Assembly (NCBI RefSeq): GCF_032854445.1
Contig: NC_088295.1
Coordinates: 56,527,249 to 56,591,248, forward strand
Reading direction: 5' to 3'
Source of the DNA: Liolophura sinensis
Taxonomy: Eukaryota > Mollusca > Polyplacophora > Chitonida > Chitonidae
Length of the DNA stretch: 64,000 nt
Program-made: the position numbers and the translations under genes
Part shown: positions 13,258-23,748 of the stretch, piece by piece
How the letters are laid out: each line of letters begins with the position of its first letter
Numbering within the stretch: the stretch's first letter is position 1
The notes under the pieces: model-generated
What the model saw: the letters and a program-made list of their open reading frames with translations, nothing else
What the model was told of the DNA's origin: nothing
Databases searched by the model: none

Positions 13258-16200
13258 CGTCGGTACGCTGTCTGTCTGTCTGTCTCTTCGTCGGTACGCT
13301 GTCTGTCTATCTGTCTGTCTGTCTCTTCGTCGGAACGCTGTCTGTCTGTCTCTCTCTCCGTCGGTACGCTGTCTGTCTGTCTGTCTCTTCGTCGGTACGC
13401 TGTCTGTCTGCAACTTTACGGTAAAAGTTATCCTTGGATTTGGATGAAATTTTGTACGGGCCTTGGGTTTAGAACAAACTGGCGATCTGCCTCGGCATCC
13501 GCATCCGCATGCAGGAATTTTTAAATGATTCTTTACCACCGAGAGACATACATGTGTAGTCCCTTGTTTTGTAGGTAAGGATGTTCTACATTTACACTGA
13601 CGCGGAGAACTGAACTCTCGGAAATTACTTCATGCTGATGTCACAAAGCTAAGATTTAAGCATTTGGTGATCCTATTGGGTGAAAACAAGTTTCCTTACA
13701 TTTAAAATAACAGAAGAGTATTTATCTGTTAATGTCGTGCTTTTTATAGAATACATATTGAACAGATGAAGCTGTATATATTCAGGGATTCCAGTGACGG
13801 GCACATTCACATGAATATCAAAGCCTTTTATTTCCCTTGCAATCAAACAGACCAGTCACTCCAGAGACAGACGCATTTGACACGACAATGATAATCCAAG
13901 TGTTACAGTTTACCAGCATGGAACGTTTTCTCCAGGCAATCCAATAAAGTTCAGTTTTCAGCCAAAAACGCAATATATCTTTTTTAATTGTAAAACACAG
14001 TGCCCAACTCGACTTCCTGGAATCAGGGATGTTAACTAGATAGCAAGCACGAACTTGACTTAATGGATATGTGAAAATCCATACAAAACAAAAGATTATG
14101 ATTTTACTTAATTTATTTATTTGATTGGTGTTTTAGGCCATACTCAAGAATATTTCACTTATTTGACGGCGCTCAGCATTATGGTGAGTGGAAACCGGGC
14201 ACAGCCCGGGGGAAACCCACGACCAGACATTCCCACGTACGGCTGGAGAAAAGCCAGCATGAGCTGGACTTGAACTCACAGTGACCGCTCCTGGGTCATT
14301 ACGCTGCGCTAGCGCACTAACTAACTGAGCCACGGAGGCCCCATTACAATTTTAAGGAAAATAAAGAAAAATATGCCACAAAAAATCTGCTTTTTTAAAC
14401 ATTCTTGAAGAATTTGTTACGTCAATGGTCGGAAATATTCTGGGAACGCTGGGCCACCTTATTCCTCCAGTTCTGGCTCTCCACCCAGGTAAAGTTCTTT
14501 TGACAACCGTCACCATTGACATCACCACAGCAGGCTACTTAATTTCCGGACCGACCGGCTTTAGGAAAAATGTAATTCAAAGCCAATTTGAAACCCCACA
14601 TAAGAAAGCTGGGAAGATTTTTTAATGCTTCTATATGTTAAACTATACCGTGAATTTCCCTATTAGGAAATTAAAACTAAGCGTATATATATCCTTTTCT
14701 ATTTCCATTTGTGTTTTCGTAGTTTGATCGTCATCTTGGATCACCGAACTAATACTGGGCTGAAGAATAAAGTTTCACACTTTATTTCAGCAAATTTTAT
14801 CAACACTAACAGCTAGTGTTCCAGGAGAATAAGTCAAACTGAGAAGTTAATACGCATACGGCCACTTTGATCTACTCCAGACTAGGATATTTAATCCTTT
14901 GTCACGCTTTGAAGAGCGTAATCTCTCAACATTTCCCCCCAAAACAAGCTGCTTCAAGGCTAACCATAGAAACCAATCATTTTGCAGTGCTTGTGAACTA
15001 CGCCTTTACTTTGACAGCACAACTCTCCAAACACAGTGGTGTATTACGGAAAATAACGAAAGAGTACACAGCTTGAATTTACTTGATTTAGGTGGGCAAC
15101 ATTCCCGTTACCAATACACCTGTTACACTCTTGCCAACATTGACTCGCCCTTTTATCCACTCTTGAGAAATCATATCCGCCTATTTACATATATGCTGCT
15201 TGTCAGTGAAATGCTAATTCATGTTGATCGATCGTTTGCAAGCCTGGCGGTCTGATGATTACCTCCCTTTCCAGGAGACTAAGAACCTATTTATCACACT
15301 ATATCGGAAGTGTCTCCACACTTCAAAGCTGTGTAGTAATCAACGAAGTAGTCCCTGTTACGTCATTAAGCAATGTACGATGTGATCTAAGAGTTCCACA
15401 CGGCATTACTCCGTAACTCATAAGCAAACACAAGTTGTCGATTTTAGTTAAAGTAAGCCCAGTGGCTATTACGCTCTTTCATCACATCGCCTGTAGCGTA
15501 TCCTCATAAGATACCCTTGCCAAAGGGGTAATGTTTTGCACACAACTGGCTGTGGATTTGCACTGCCTGCGCAAACCATATCTCAGTTAAAAACAGATGC
15601 AATATTACATCAAAAAGGGTTTAAAGCTTTTGCGGGAGATACCGAAGAAATATAGACCATTATTACCGACCGAAAATCATTCAGGAGAATAAATTCATTC
15701 AGTGTATATTTATTCAGTGTACTTTTTCCAGTGAAAAAAAGATTCTCCTTCAGCACGATGGCAGGCGTGTGATAAAATGCCTTGCCTTGGGGGTAAAATG
15801 TGCAGGGGATGAATCACTAAACGGCCTTGATCATCTGGCACCCCGGCATGTGCTGCGGGCAAGCTGCCCCCCTTATACGTCCGATCGTGTACAAGCAGTG
15901 ATTACAGGATCACAACCGCCACAACACTTATTTGCCCCAGTAAACGTTGATCACGCTACATTTCCTCTGCGTACTGTATCACAGGAGAATTACACCCACG
16001 GCCGCCTGATCATTCAGGTTAGAGAGAGGTACAACAACAACAACAATAGCAACACAGTCAATTTCAACGATATAAAGCCGTCGGTTTATTTAATGATTTG
16101 ATTAATGACAAGAGTACTTATGGGGGCTGTTTATTGTAAACAGATGCATTGACAAAACAGATGGTAAAATTGTTTTGATAAATTATTGAAGTCGATTGTT

Positions 16201-19200
16201 GGATTGAATGGCCGATAAATCGATTGACCGGCCATGCTTTAAAGTGATAAGATCGCTAAGACAAAATTTATTGCCAACTTTACATATAATTGCGGTAAGT
16301 GCCAGTTTGGCATACAATCGTGTGGTGTCGCATGTTGACTGAGACCACCCAAGTGCAAGAGGCTATCAGGTTATGCACTAATAAGGGTCAAACAGGTATA
16401 TATCAAAGAAAATGCTGTCGTGCACCACTTTAAGGTTGATAGATGCATGGGCTATAGCCTAGACGTCTCTGTCACATCACATCAAAGGTAGCGAAATAAC
16501 AGCGGAGAAAATATTTCCGGTTTGCATCCCTCGCTCCAGCCCTCTTAGAAAAACCAATCAAACTGTTCAGGAAATCAGATTTATGTCCTTTACAGAAGAT
16601 TTAAGGTTTGTGTCTCCGAGATAAACCTTTTGTAGGCTAATGGCGTCTTTATCCACTTATCTGGCTCTCACCACGAACAGGAAATTCCATATGTACAATA
16701 CAACAATCGCGAAAGGCTCTATATGATCATAAAATTTGACAGGTCTAAATCAACCTCCAGGTAAAGCTCTATCGTGCAAAGTAAGGCCAGCCCAGTCACA
16801 TACCTAATAGTTAATTTTAGGAGTGACACCCGTCATTTTAGCAAAAACGCAATTCATTATTTCAATGCTGTTTCGTGCTTCCCTTCCAAAAGTGTAGTTT
16901 GCAACTTTATTAGCTATAGCGTTATGGACACGGGGTAATATTTGTTCGCTATGGGTTTGACGTCTACCCAAATGTTTTTTTTTCAAGCGGTTTACAGTGC
17001 GAACAAACGATTAAGAAGTTTCCAGACATGGTCTAAATTGGCAAATAAACAATGGTAAACGGTTTACAGATAATAACTAAACTCAGACCTTCGGTTGTTC
17101 TGTAATATAATATGCGCTTTCAAAATAATGATTTTAAGCGGTGTTTGGACTACGGCATGCCTACATCGTTCGTTCACCGGTATCTGGAATTGACCTTGGG
17201 ATTATCGACCTGGAACGTCCATATTGGCTTACGGATGGTATACGAATGTCTGTTTCAACGCATAAATTCTACCCTTGAGAATGACATACTTGTCAACGAG
17301 GAGGGTTATAGCTCCCTTTTAGATCTACGGACATCTCAAAACCGGTCACCTCTGTACAATCGCGTATCCTAGCACATGTGGTAGATATTTGTAAGTCTCT
17401 TAAGTTAAGAGTACAGGCAGTGCACCAACATACTTGGAAGAGACGCAAGTACAAGACAGGGAAAACGCCAACAAAACCCGCATGAACAGAAGCTGTACAA
17501 TTCGACAAAGCAAAGCAGATGTTCTGTGTCCCAGCTACATGGATCGAAAATCCACACGCGGAGTACAAGGGTGTTGCCAGGGCAACCGAGCTGTTTACTG
17601 GCAAAACTTTGTCTTTTGTGTGGCACCACCATCTTCTAGCCATGTGTCTTGAATTTCATGTTTGTCAATGGTGCCAAAAATCAGGAATCTGTATGATTTG
17701 CAAATACAGGTGTAAATCTGCAGCCAAATCCAGCGCAGACTAACGTACGTGTCTGTGACAAACCATAGACTCGGATGATAACTGGACATGGACTTTTATT
17801 CCCATCTCAGTCAACTGATAACATAAAGTGTGCCGTGTTAAACCAGCAAATATATCCGTTTTGTTTCAATTGTTCTTGACATCAAACGTGTTCGTCTTCT
17901 TAAAGTACAGAAACGGTGATCATTGTCTTCTTTTTATGTTTTGTGAACGCCTATGAGCCGTTGACGTACATGTTTTTACCGATTTTGTGAAATGGTTTAA
18001 TTCAAGAAGAAAAGTCGTATTATCTATTAAAGCCCCGTCCAGACTATCCAACATCACTGAAGTTGAGTCAACAAGTTGAGCCGTGTTGAGTAGTGTGGAC
18101 GGGTTCTTCAACTTGGTTCAACAACGCTCACCACCATCTAACTTTGTTGAATCGGAACTGTGCATGTGTATTTGTTGTCAACAACTTGAGTCGAGTTAAA
18201 TGAAAGTAGCCAATCAGCGGGCGTGTAGAAATACCGTGACCGTCTTAAGGCACGTTGAAGGAGCAAATTGAAGGCACCAAAGGCGATTTAGAGAAACTGG
18301 TCTCACGATGAGACGGTTCTGTTAATACAAGAGTATGAAAAATACCCTTGCGTGTACAACACTCTCTGTAAATATTACAAGGACAGGGACAAAACTAAAA
18401 TCCTTTTGTCCCATGCATTGGAGAGAAAGATGTAAATTTCACTCCAATTTATCGAAAGTTTGCTGAAAAAAAAACACAGCTCAACACACGACAACAGTGT
18501 TGGACAATGTTCAACAATCTGATTTGTAGTATGGATGGACACTCAACTTACCTCAACAGCATTGAAATTGCTGTTGAGTCAACAAAAGTTGAACGATGTT
18601 GGATAGTCTGGTCGGGGCCTAATAGGGGTATTGTTGTGGTATATACTTAATCTGTAATTGATTGATGGATATTAACATCATTAACTACATGTAACTACAA
18701 CAAGGCACACAGTAATTTCAATGAAAGGGTTCTTTTTGGTTCTCTCAGTATTTCTAACCAGTACTCTATATGTTTTATTGTGGTGTGAAGAATAAACAAC
18801 GTCGGTGTTGTTCAACTGGAACTTTTTGATACTGCGCATTGAGTTGACAAGTGTGAGTCACGTCATTTCTCTTTAGCGCTTACAACGATCACCACCAGAT
18901 TTCTGATCACAGCTCATATATCAGAGTAGTACAACAGGCGTGTAACGCCAGGGGTTACTGATCTGCCTTCAGAGATTCCGAATCAGGTCAGCTGTTGTAT
19001 TTCTAGCAGATTATATTGGGAGGTATATTCAGTTGTATTGGCGGGAAACAGAAGAGTGCAGCCACATGCTATTTCCTTAATGCAAGTATTCTGGACTTAC
19101 GCCTACACTCTCCAAAGTACAGCCGAAAGGCGAAGACTATCCCTATCTTGAGTTGAGAGTGCCAAACAGGCATAATCATGGACATAAAACATCAAAACTG

Positions 19201-22200
19201 AATCTCTATGGTTTAAAATATGGAGAGACCATTTCTTCAGGAATTTATCCACGTTTCTGAATTGTACATGTATTTATGTTTTACAACATTGTGATACAAA
19301 CTCTTCATTTCATTTACTTTTCTAGTCATATGGATCCAACGTAGCCCTTTCAAGAAAACATATAGTGTGCCTGGAGACCGGTGTGTGGAATGTCGTTTAG
19401 TCGTGAATGTAGGTTTTATTTAAATTAATAAACAAAATATACATCTGGTGAAGATGCGACCTACTTGAATATGTGTCGCAAATGCTCGGTTCAGTGTGGT
19501 AAAAATGCAATTAGTGCTGTGAAATATATTTGATATACGTCTTCATTTAAATGATAATGTCTCCTCTAAACGACGCCTCAAATAACCCGAGGGTGTTATG
19601 TTCATACTGGCCCTGATATTAAATGTCATCAGAATTATGCGTTTCTGACTGCAGAAGAAAGCTGCTGTGTATAATTATACAAATGACAAATATACATAGT
19701 TCGCCGTGAGAGCTCTCAATAGGTGAAGACAAGCTGTTCATGTAGCAACTTATACAGCACTATAACGTAAGCAGAATTAGTCAACACAAACATAAAGATG
19801 TTCTTTGATATACTTCATCAGTGTTGCATAGATGCATTAAGATGTTTAATGATATAGCGCAGCTTCACTGAAGCCACCCACGGACTCAGAACCATGCAAG
19901 GAACAAACTACAGCCCTTTGCAATTACAGAAAAAACGGCGATCAAATAATTACAGTGACATTGCCAATTGATTGAAACCTTGACTCACTTGTTTCAACAT
20001 TTTGCGATTTGTGTGCAAAGAGGATTGCCGAAGAGAACGTTCTCTCAGCGACACAGACTTCGATGTTTACTTATCGGGAAAGTGTCGGACGTTTTTGGAC
20101 ACGATGAAGGCAAGTACAGCTTGTGACAAGCTCACGAGGTCCCAAAATCTCCAGCAAAACTTCCCCACCATCAATACAGGCAATGTCAACACGAACTATG
20201 TCAACACGGGTAAAATGTCGACATTCTGAACTGTGTCAACATGGTTGTGGCCTTTTTGTCACACTTCATAGCTGTAACAGTATCAAACCTGATCGCTAGG
20301 ATAAAAGGCTGTAAACACATTCCGTAATTCTTGAGTTGGTTGCCATATATGAGCTGCTCTTCTAAAATCATTATTCAATAGCACGTTTGTAATAACGGAG
20401 GGCATCTACCGTCGTCGCGAAAAAATATGTTTATTTATTTATCTGATTTGTGTTTTACGCCGTACTCACTTATATGACAGCATTTTGGTGAGAGGAAACT
20501 GGACTGAGCCCTGGGTTAGTGCGGGGGTTTGTAATTATGCATGTAGTGCTAAATATGTTGAAATATATCTACCTCCGTCTGATGTAAATGAGAGGTGTAT
20601 GCAGGAGTTCCATCAGTTCCGCTACAATATATTCACATTTCTGGTTTATAGAATCTCATATGCGCCGTATTCAGTCAAAACACGTGGAAGTTAGAATAGT
20701 CAATCACTTTTCCACGATAGAATTCTATATTAGCATCCCAAAATATTAAATAATTAAATCAAAGCTTGAACGAATGAGTGAATTATTTGTAAACCAATAA
20801 CTAGATTAAACCAAAACCATTCGATCTCCGCGTCTGAAACATACCCAGTCGTGGAGAGGAACAATTTAGCCAATGTATCCTGTACACTTACTACATGTGA
20901 ACTAGCACTATTTATACAGTCATGTTTCAGCTTAGTGTCAGTGTGTATCTGCTGTGCGATTATGCACAGTGATTTTTACAAGGGATTTTTCACGTACTAA
21001 TGATAATAGATACTCCTTGGGCAGAGCAATCCAATCATGGGAGACCTAAATCAAAATAGCTCTGGTCTCGGAAATCTCGTGTTATTCCGCACGTACCATA
21101 ACGGAGACGATCTCGCAACAAAAACAAACTGGGCGACCTTTTGGCGGCGTTCGCCATGGTCGTGTTCAGAATGGACACTCATACAGCCTAGGCCGGCAAA
21201 ACGCGATGTCGCTCAGTAAATAACACGTTACGATATATTTGCAAACATGTAGCGGGTTTTGATGGCTTCGTATTAGCTTTTCTCGGGTTTTTAGGAAGAT
21301 TTTGCAATAAAGGGTAACTATGAGGAACAGTCCACGAGGCCTTATAACTTTATGTAGACAATGTTAAAGAGCTCCACAGCCAATGTTGAGGGGTGCTGGA
21401 GTTTGAAGATACTTAATGTGAAATGAATGTATTAAATATTTTATATGTCATCAGTGTATTAAAATAAAATAACGGACAATCGACAAATGCCCATAAATCA
21501 TTAAGTAATATATATAGGAAGAAAATGTACATAACATGGACCTGTTGCCGTCTTATCAACAACCAGTGGAGTTATCTTCGCAGCTATGTGCGTTTGCTAT
21601 ATATATAATATATGTATTGTTATACATAATACCTTTTTACAAGTCACCCAAAGAGGATGCGATTCGACATATGGACTCATCCAGTTCAAATACGGTCGAA
21701 TACGGTCAAATATTTCGTAGAATTCGACAAATAGCACAGTGTGAGCGGAGTTCGCGACACAGAAGTTTGCCCTATTTTGGACTTGACGAGTCGATGCGAC
21801 AAATCGCACCAATCTCATAACAACTAAACTACTGTCAAGTACACAAGGACTGCCAACCTGCACAAAACTATACCGCCTAAGCAATTCTACAATCAACGCT
21901 GAGTTTATTTGCTGAATGCTTTCACAGCCGCGTGAAATTACCGGAGATAATTAGTGATTCATCACCACATGCACTTGGCCGTCCAATTGCACCTAGATCA
22001 AGCAATGATAACAGACCAACTATCAACTGTAATAACCAGTTTACCAGGTAAACCGTCCCGTGTCAGTCAGCACGTCTATTTATGCTTCAGTCACGCCATT
22101 CTCAGATGGAGGATCGTTCATGTGAGCATAGGGCCTATGATAAAGAATACAAATTTGCACGACACAACATCTCGTGTACAAATAGTGGCCATCTTGAACA

Positions 22201-23748
22201 ACAAACGGCCATACATCTGCCAACGTGTTTTGATTAGTCCAGTCCCGAGAGGTCTTTGCTCGCATGTTTGGCCTTGTTTCTTAGACATTAAAATATCTTG
22301 AAATGCAGTAACAAAACCTGTTTCTGGGTGAATCATAGAAGATGTATGCATGTATTGTTCATTTATAATGTCCTTATTAAAGTTACATGTAATAATCATA
22401 CAAAATACTTTAAAAAATAACCCCACCTATGACATGTCGAAAGACAAACAGTGAAAAAAGTTAACGTTAATAATGAAGGTTGTATAATATTTATACAATA
22501 AAGCAAGACACACACAATTTAGAATAGAATACTTCTGTGGCTTTGGTGGTTTTTGGGAAACGTCGTGGTGGACTAGAATGATACCGCTCTGATACACAAG
22601 AAGACATCGTCGTGATACACAAGAAGACATCGTCGTGATACACTAGAAGACACCGTCGTGATACAGTAGAAAACACCGGCGAGATACACCAGAATGCAAC
22701 GGCGAGATACACTATAAGACACTGGCGAGATACACTATAAGACACCGGCGAGATACACTAGAAGAAACTGTCGTTAAATTCAGACAAACAATGAAAGACA
22801 ACTCTTTTATAATTTCTCAGGCAATGTTGTGTGTAAAGACAGGCAAAATAGTCAGGTGACATCATGTACACAACATATCTTACTACAGAAAACTGCGTTA
22901 ACCTTAACACAAAGTAGGTTCGGGCTGGAAAAGACATGTGTTAAACAGAACGAAAAGGCCAAAAGGGTTTTGATTTAGGGCTCTTTTATCGTTAAAGGTA
23001 AAACAGTCTTACAGGCCAATTGTTACCATACATACATATATCCTGATGCTGCCATAAAGCAGGTCAGACTGAATTAGACATATGTATCACATATATACAC
23101 TTACGTTCACGATAAAGGCACATACATATGGTCGCCAGGTATCCAATCTTTTTCACGGCAAAATGCCAAATGAGTGCTTTCACGATACAAACGATTCATG
23201 TAATTGTCAATAACTTAACATAGTGGAAATACTTTCGTTTTTTAGGTCTGAAAGAGAAGTAAGTTTCACCTTTATTTTAGCAAAACATGAATTGTCGATG
23301 TTTATATAGCGGATTGAGCCTTTCAACATTATCTATGTGAAATATATGTTAAAAGATATGATGCCTTATCATTTATACCTCTAATAAAATAAAGAGTGGG
23401 CCTAACTGGCTCATTTAACTATCAAGTCACTCTCGCTATGGCTGATCGGCTCCTAACCTCTGAGGTCGCAGACTGGCTACTATCTTTCGTTAGTTTCATG
23501 AGGCATTAAGCCAGGGCTGAAGATTGACAGGTACCTGTGGAAGGGCGGTGGTTTACCCTGTACCCTCTGGCTTTTTCCACCCAATAAAACATCACTGCCA
23601 CAAATGGACAAATACAAGAAATATAAAGCATGAGTTTACGTTACACTGAACTGCATCCTTTTATAATTGCTATGTACTCACTTGTGACAAAGAACGATGT
23701 GACTCCCAGGACTGCTGTCATCTTGACAATGTAGTAGATCCCCTCCAT
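1014..23748 (-). CDS. Type I membrane or GPI-type surface protein with Cys-rich ectodomain, 4 coding exons resolved
   Basis: A spliced gene I assembled by eye from exons 23682-23748, 1744-2100, 1397-1495 and 1014-1089 (599 coding nt, 199 codons plus 2 nt). Every junction is GT-AG and all three introns are phase 1, so the frame stays open throughout. Residues about 10-22 form a hydrophobic signal peptide. The ectodomain (about 23-174) has seven cysteines (27, 50, 52, 84, 102, 133, 150) and four N-glycosylation sequons (N49, N58, N98, N152). Residues 175-198 are one very hydrophobic helix containing five isoleucines in a row. The stretch around residues 107-138 vaguely recalls the C-terminal half of a CUB domain, but I cannot assign a family. 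The role is inferred to be at the cell surface or secreted. The C-terminal end after residue 199 is unresolved. Intron 1 is about 21.6 kb; a further exon inside it, of symmetric phase, cannot be excluded. Confidence 0.75.
1397..1495 (-). CDS. Coding exon 3 of the surface-protein gene (stalk)
   Basis: A 99-nt exon (33 codons), phase 1 at both ends. The acceptor is CCCTTTCAG and the donor is GTAAGT after AGCAAAG. It encodes residues 142-174, with C150, the sequon N152-G-T and an acidic stretch (PGEEDVSILES) that looks like a membrane-proximal stalk. Reading it in either other phase meets a stop early, which supports the phase assigned. Confidence 0.7.
1503..1737. repeat. Degenerate GTTACGGTATGTA-type repeat
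   Basis: Loose repetition of TAGTTAC, GGTATGTAG and TACATTATG words fills the intron between exons 2 and 3 of the minus-strand gene. The unit is irregular (about 12-20 bp) and no clean period could be fixed. Confidence 0.4.
1744..2100 (-). CDS. Coding exon 2 of the surface-protein gene (main ectodomain)
   Basis: A 357-nt exon, exactly 119 codons, phase 1 at both ends. The acceptor is a pyrimidine-rich tract ending CTCTTCAG; the donor is GTGAGT after CTTCAC. It encodes residues 23-141 with six of the seven ectodomain cysteines and three of the four sequons (N49, N58, N98). Its local base composition is richer in G+C than the flanking introns, as expected for coding sequence. A 1-1 exon of this size is typical of an exon-shuffled extracellular module (general knowledge); the module itself is not recognised beyond a weak CUB-like look. 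Confidence 0.75.
2703..2781 (-). mobile_element. SINE 3'-end fragment (main family)
   Basis: (TTTA)n followed by GATTGGTGTTTTAGGCC, CTCAAGGATATTTCACCTA and AGCGTTATAACG. This is the reverse complement of the SINE tail, 5'-truncated to about 80 bp. Confidence 0.7.
4905..5150 (-). mobile_element. tRNA-derived SINE, second family
   Basis: On the minus strand this has a tRNA-like head with a B-box-like GGTTTCGAATCCAGC and an A-box-like region near 5105-5140. A body and a tail whose complement begins GATTGATTGACTGCATTTAACGCC follow. The tail resembles the main family (CTGCTCAAGGAT, ATATGACGG) but the body differs. No target-site duplication was identified. Confidence 0.55.
5730..6860. repeat. 20-bp satellite array with higher-order structure
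   Basis: About 55 tandem units of roughly 20 bp, consensus GTGCGGATCTCAAGCTTATG. Units at 5780-6190 are very similar. Those from 6190 on diverge to GACCTCAAGCTTACNA forms. A block of nine units recurs: the segment starting ACCAGACGGACCTCACACCT at 6312 reappears at 6491, giving a higher-order period of about 180 bp. The reading frames through it have a 20-residue period because 20 is not divisible by 3; they are unlikely to be genes. Confidence 0.9.
10483..10908. mobile_element. CAGGGYCC-type TIR element (copy a), interrupted by a SINE
   Basis: The left end is CAGGGCTCATTTGTGTATTA and the right end complements GGCGCGGTTGTACAAAACTG, with subterminal CTGGTATTA motifs on both sides as in the other copies. 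The interior before the SINE (TCAAAGTATAACAGCNGCC) matches the copy at 40996-41212. A SINE inserted at 10618-10795 splits it. Without the SINE and its target-site duplication the element is about 235 bp. It has no coding capacity. Confidence 0.65.
10618..10795 (-). mobile_element. 5'-truncated SINE nested in a TIR element, with 14-bp target-site duplication
   Basis: The main SINE family in minus orientation: TTTATTT tail, GATTGGTATTTTATGCC, CTCAAGAATATTTCTC, GGCCAGCATTATGATGGG, then ends near the B box. It is flanked by the identical 14-mer TTCATATTTTATAT at 10604-10617 and 10796-10809, which is direct evidence of LINE-mediated insertion. Reading frames across it are not genes. Confidence 0.85.
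13148..13411. repeat. TGTC-rich compound micro/minisatellite
   Basis: (CTGT)n tracts interrupted at roughly 24-50 bp intervals by the block CTCTNCGTCGGTACGCTG, seven or so times. It is open on both strands, producing Cys-Leu-Ser-Val-rich and Arg-Gln-Thr-Asp-rich frames that I do not consider genes. The adjacent 13420-13520 resembles its flank and holds nothing else. Confidence 0.9.
14109..14342 (-). mobile_element. Near full-length tRNA-derived SINE (main family)
   Basis: On the minus strand it starts GGGGCCTCCGTGGCTCAGTT, a tRNA-like head. The A-box region is TTAGTGCGCTAGCG, the B box is GAGTTCAAGTCC, then the conserved body (CCCCCGGGCTGTGCCC), a tail ending CACCAATCAAATAAATAAAT. The head resembles a tRNA acceptor/D-arm region, so Pol III transcription is expected from family knowledge. 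No clean target-site duplication was found. Confidence 0.85.
17187..17305. repeat. Dispersed repeat, copy 1
   Basis: Shares GGAACGTCCAT, TGGTATAC-AATGTCTGTTTC, ACGC and CTTGAGAATG in order with 37167-37325, at clear but imperfect similarity. Identity unknown; probably an old transposable element. Confidence 0.5.
18028..18622. mobile_element. Harbinger-like MITE with 3-bp TAA target duplication
   Basis: Terminal inverted repeats: the left end 18031 reads AGCCCCGTCCAGACTATCCA and the complement of the right end (18619) reads GGCCCCGACCAGACTATCCA, continuing ACATC on both sides (23 of 25 positions match). The flanks are TAA at 18028-18030 and 18620-18622, consistent with the TWA target of PIF/Harbinger transposons (family knowledge). 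The 589-bp interior is rich in GTTGAG/CTCAAC words near both ends and contains a MADF-like coding remnant at 18292-18435. No transposase is present, so it is non-autonomous. A hAT or other superfamily is less likely given the 3-bp duplication. Confidence 0.7.
18292..18435 (+). pseudogene. MADF/Myb-like domain remnant inside the MITE
   Basis: A 47-codon open stretch ending in TAA. It reads WSHDETVLLIQEYEKYP then CVYNTLCKYYKDRDK. This is the pattern of MADF/Myb-SANT-like domains (W-x3-E-T-x2-L-I...P-x-L-Y...Y-K-D-R). PIF/Harbinger elements carry a Myb/MADF-type DNA-binding protein as their second gene, so this is most simply a leftover of that gene in an internally deleted element. It has no start codon and stops before the C-terminal part of the domain. 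The position inside matching TIRs supports this reading. Confidence 0.6.
20430..20525 (-). mobile_element. SINE 3'-end fragment (main family)
   Basis: TTTATTTATTTAT then CTGATTTGTGTTTTACGCCG, TACTCACTTATATGACAGCA, GAGAGGAAACTGGAC. A diverged, 5'-truncated minus-strand copy with a deletion in the tail region. Confidence 0.65.
22574..22774. repeat. 23-bp minisatellite
   Basis: Eight or nine units on GATACACAAGAAGACATCGT CGT. Later units change the end to CGGCGA. The last unit ends at about 22774. Confidence 0.85.
23512..23595 (+). mobile_element. SINE-like repeat segment (possible)
   Basis: Contains GTACCTGTGGAAGGGCGGTG, GTTTACCCTGTACCCTCTGG and TTTTTCCACCCAATAAAAC. From memory this resembles the body of another widespread bivalve SINE. 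The region upstream from about 23395 may be its diverged head. It lies just downstream of exon 1 of the minus-strand gene. Confidence 0.35.
23682..23748 (-). CDS. Coding exon 1 of the surface-protein gene (signal peptide)
   Basis: On the minus strand, ATG at 23748 is the first possible start: an in-frame TAA lies 18 nt upstream. The exon encodes 22 residues, MEGIYYIVK then MTAVLGVTSFFVT, which has the shape of a signal peptide, with a second in-frame ATG at residue 10. It ends at 23682, where CACAA is followed by a consensus GTGAGT donor, leaving phase 1. The phase and reading frame match the acceptor at 2101, which supports joining the two despite the long intron. The transcription start and promoter were not identified. 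Confidence 0.7.

Larger units (their letters stand above)
2101..23681 (-). other. Giant intron 1 of the surface-protein gene
   Basis: About 21.6 kb between signal-peptide exon 1 and exon 2. It holds SINE fragments (2703, 4905, 10618, 14109, 20430), the 20-bp satellite (5730-6860), a TGTC-rich array (13148-13411), a Harbinger-like MITE (18031-18619), a 23-bp array (22574-22774) and a SINE-like end (23512-23595). I see nothing interpretable in 2800-4900, 6900-10480, 10910-13140, 14343-17180, 18625-20430 and 20530-22570 beyond AT-rich unique-looking sequence and short stop-limited frames. Confidence 0.6.

Noticed and set aside
13123-13539. 138-codon minus frame rich in Arg-Gln-Thr-Asp
   Set aside because: It is the TGTC-rich array read in reverse.
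14425-14488. Exon-like stretch ending CCACCCAG|GTAAAG
   Set aside because: Good donor but no partner exon or recognisable protein; stays a chance match.
17293-17743. Overlapping frames of 72-116 codons on both strands with several Cys
   Set aside because: No family recognised, frames compete on both strands, and no splice support fits the minus-strand gene.
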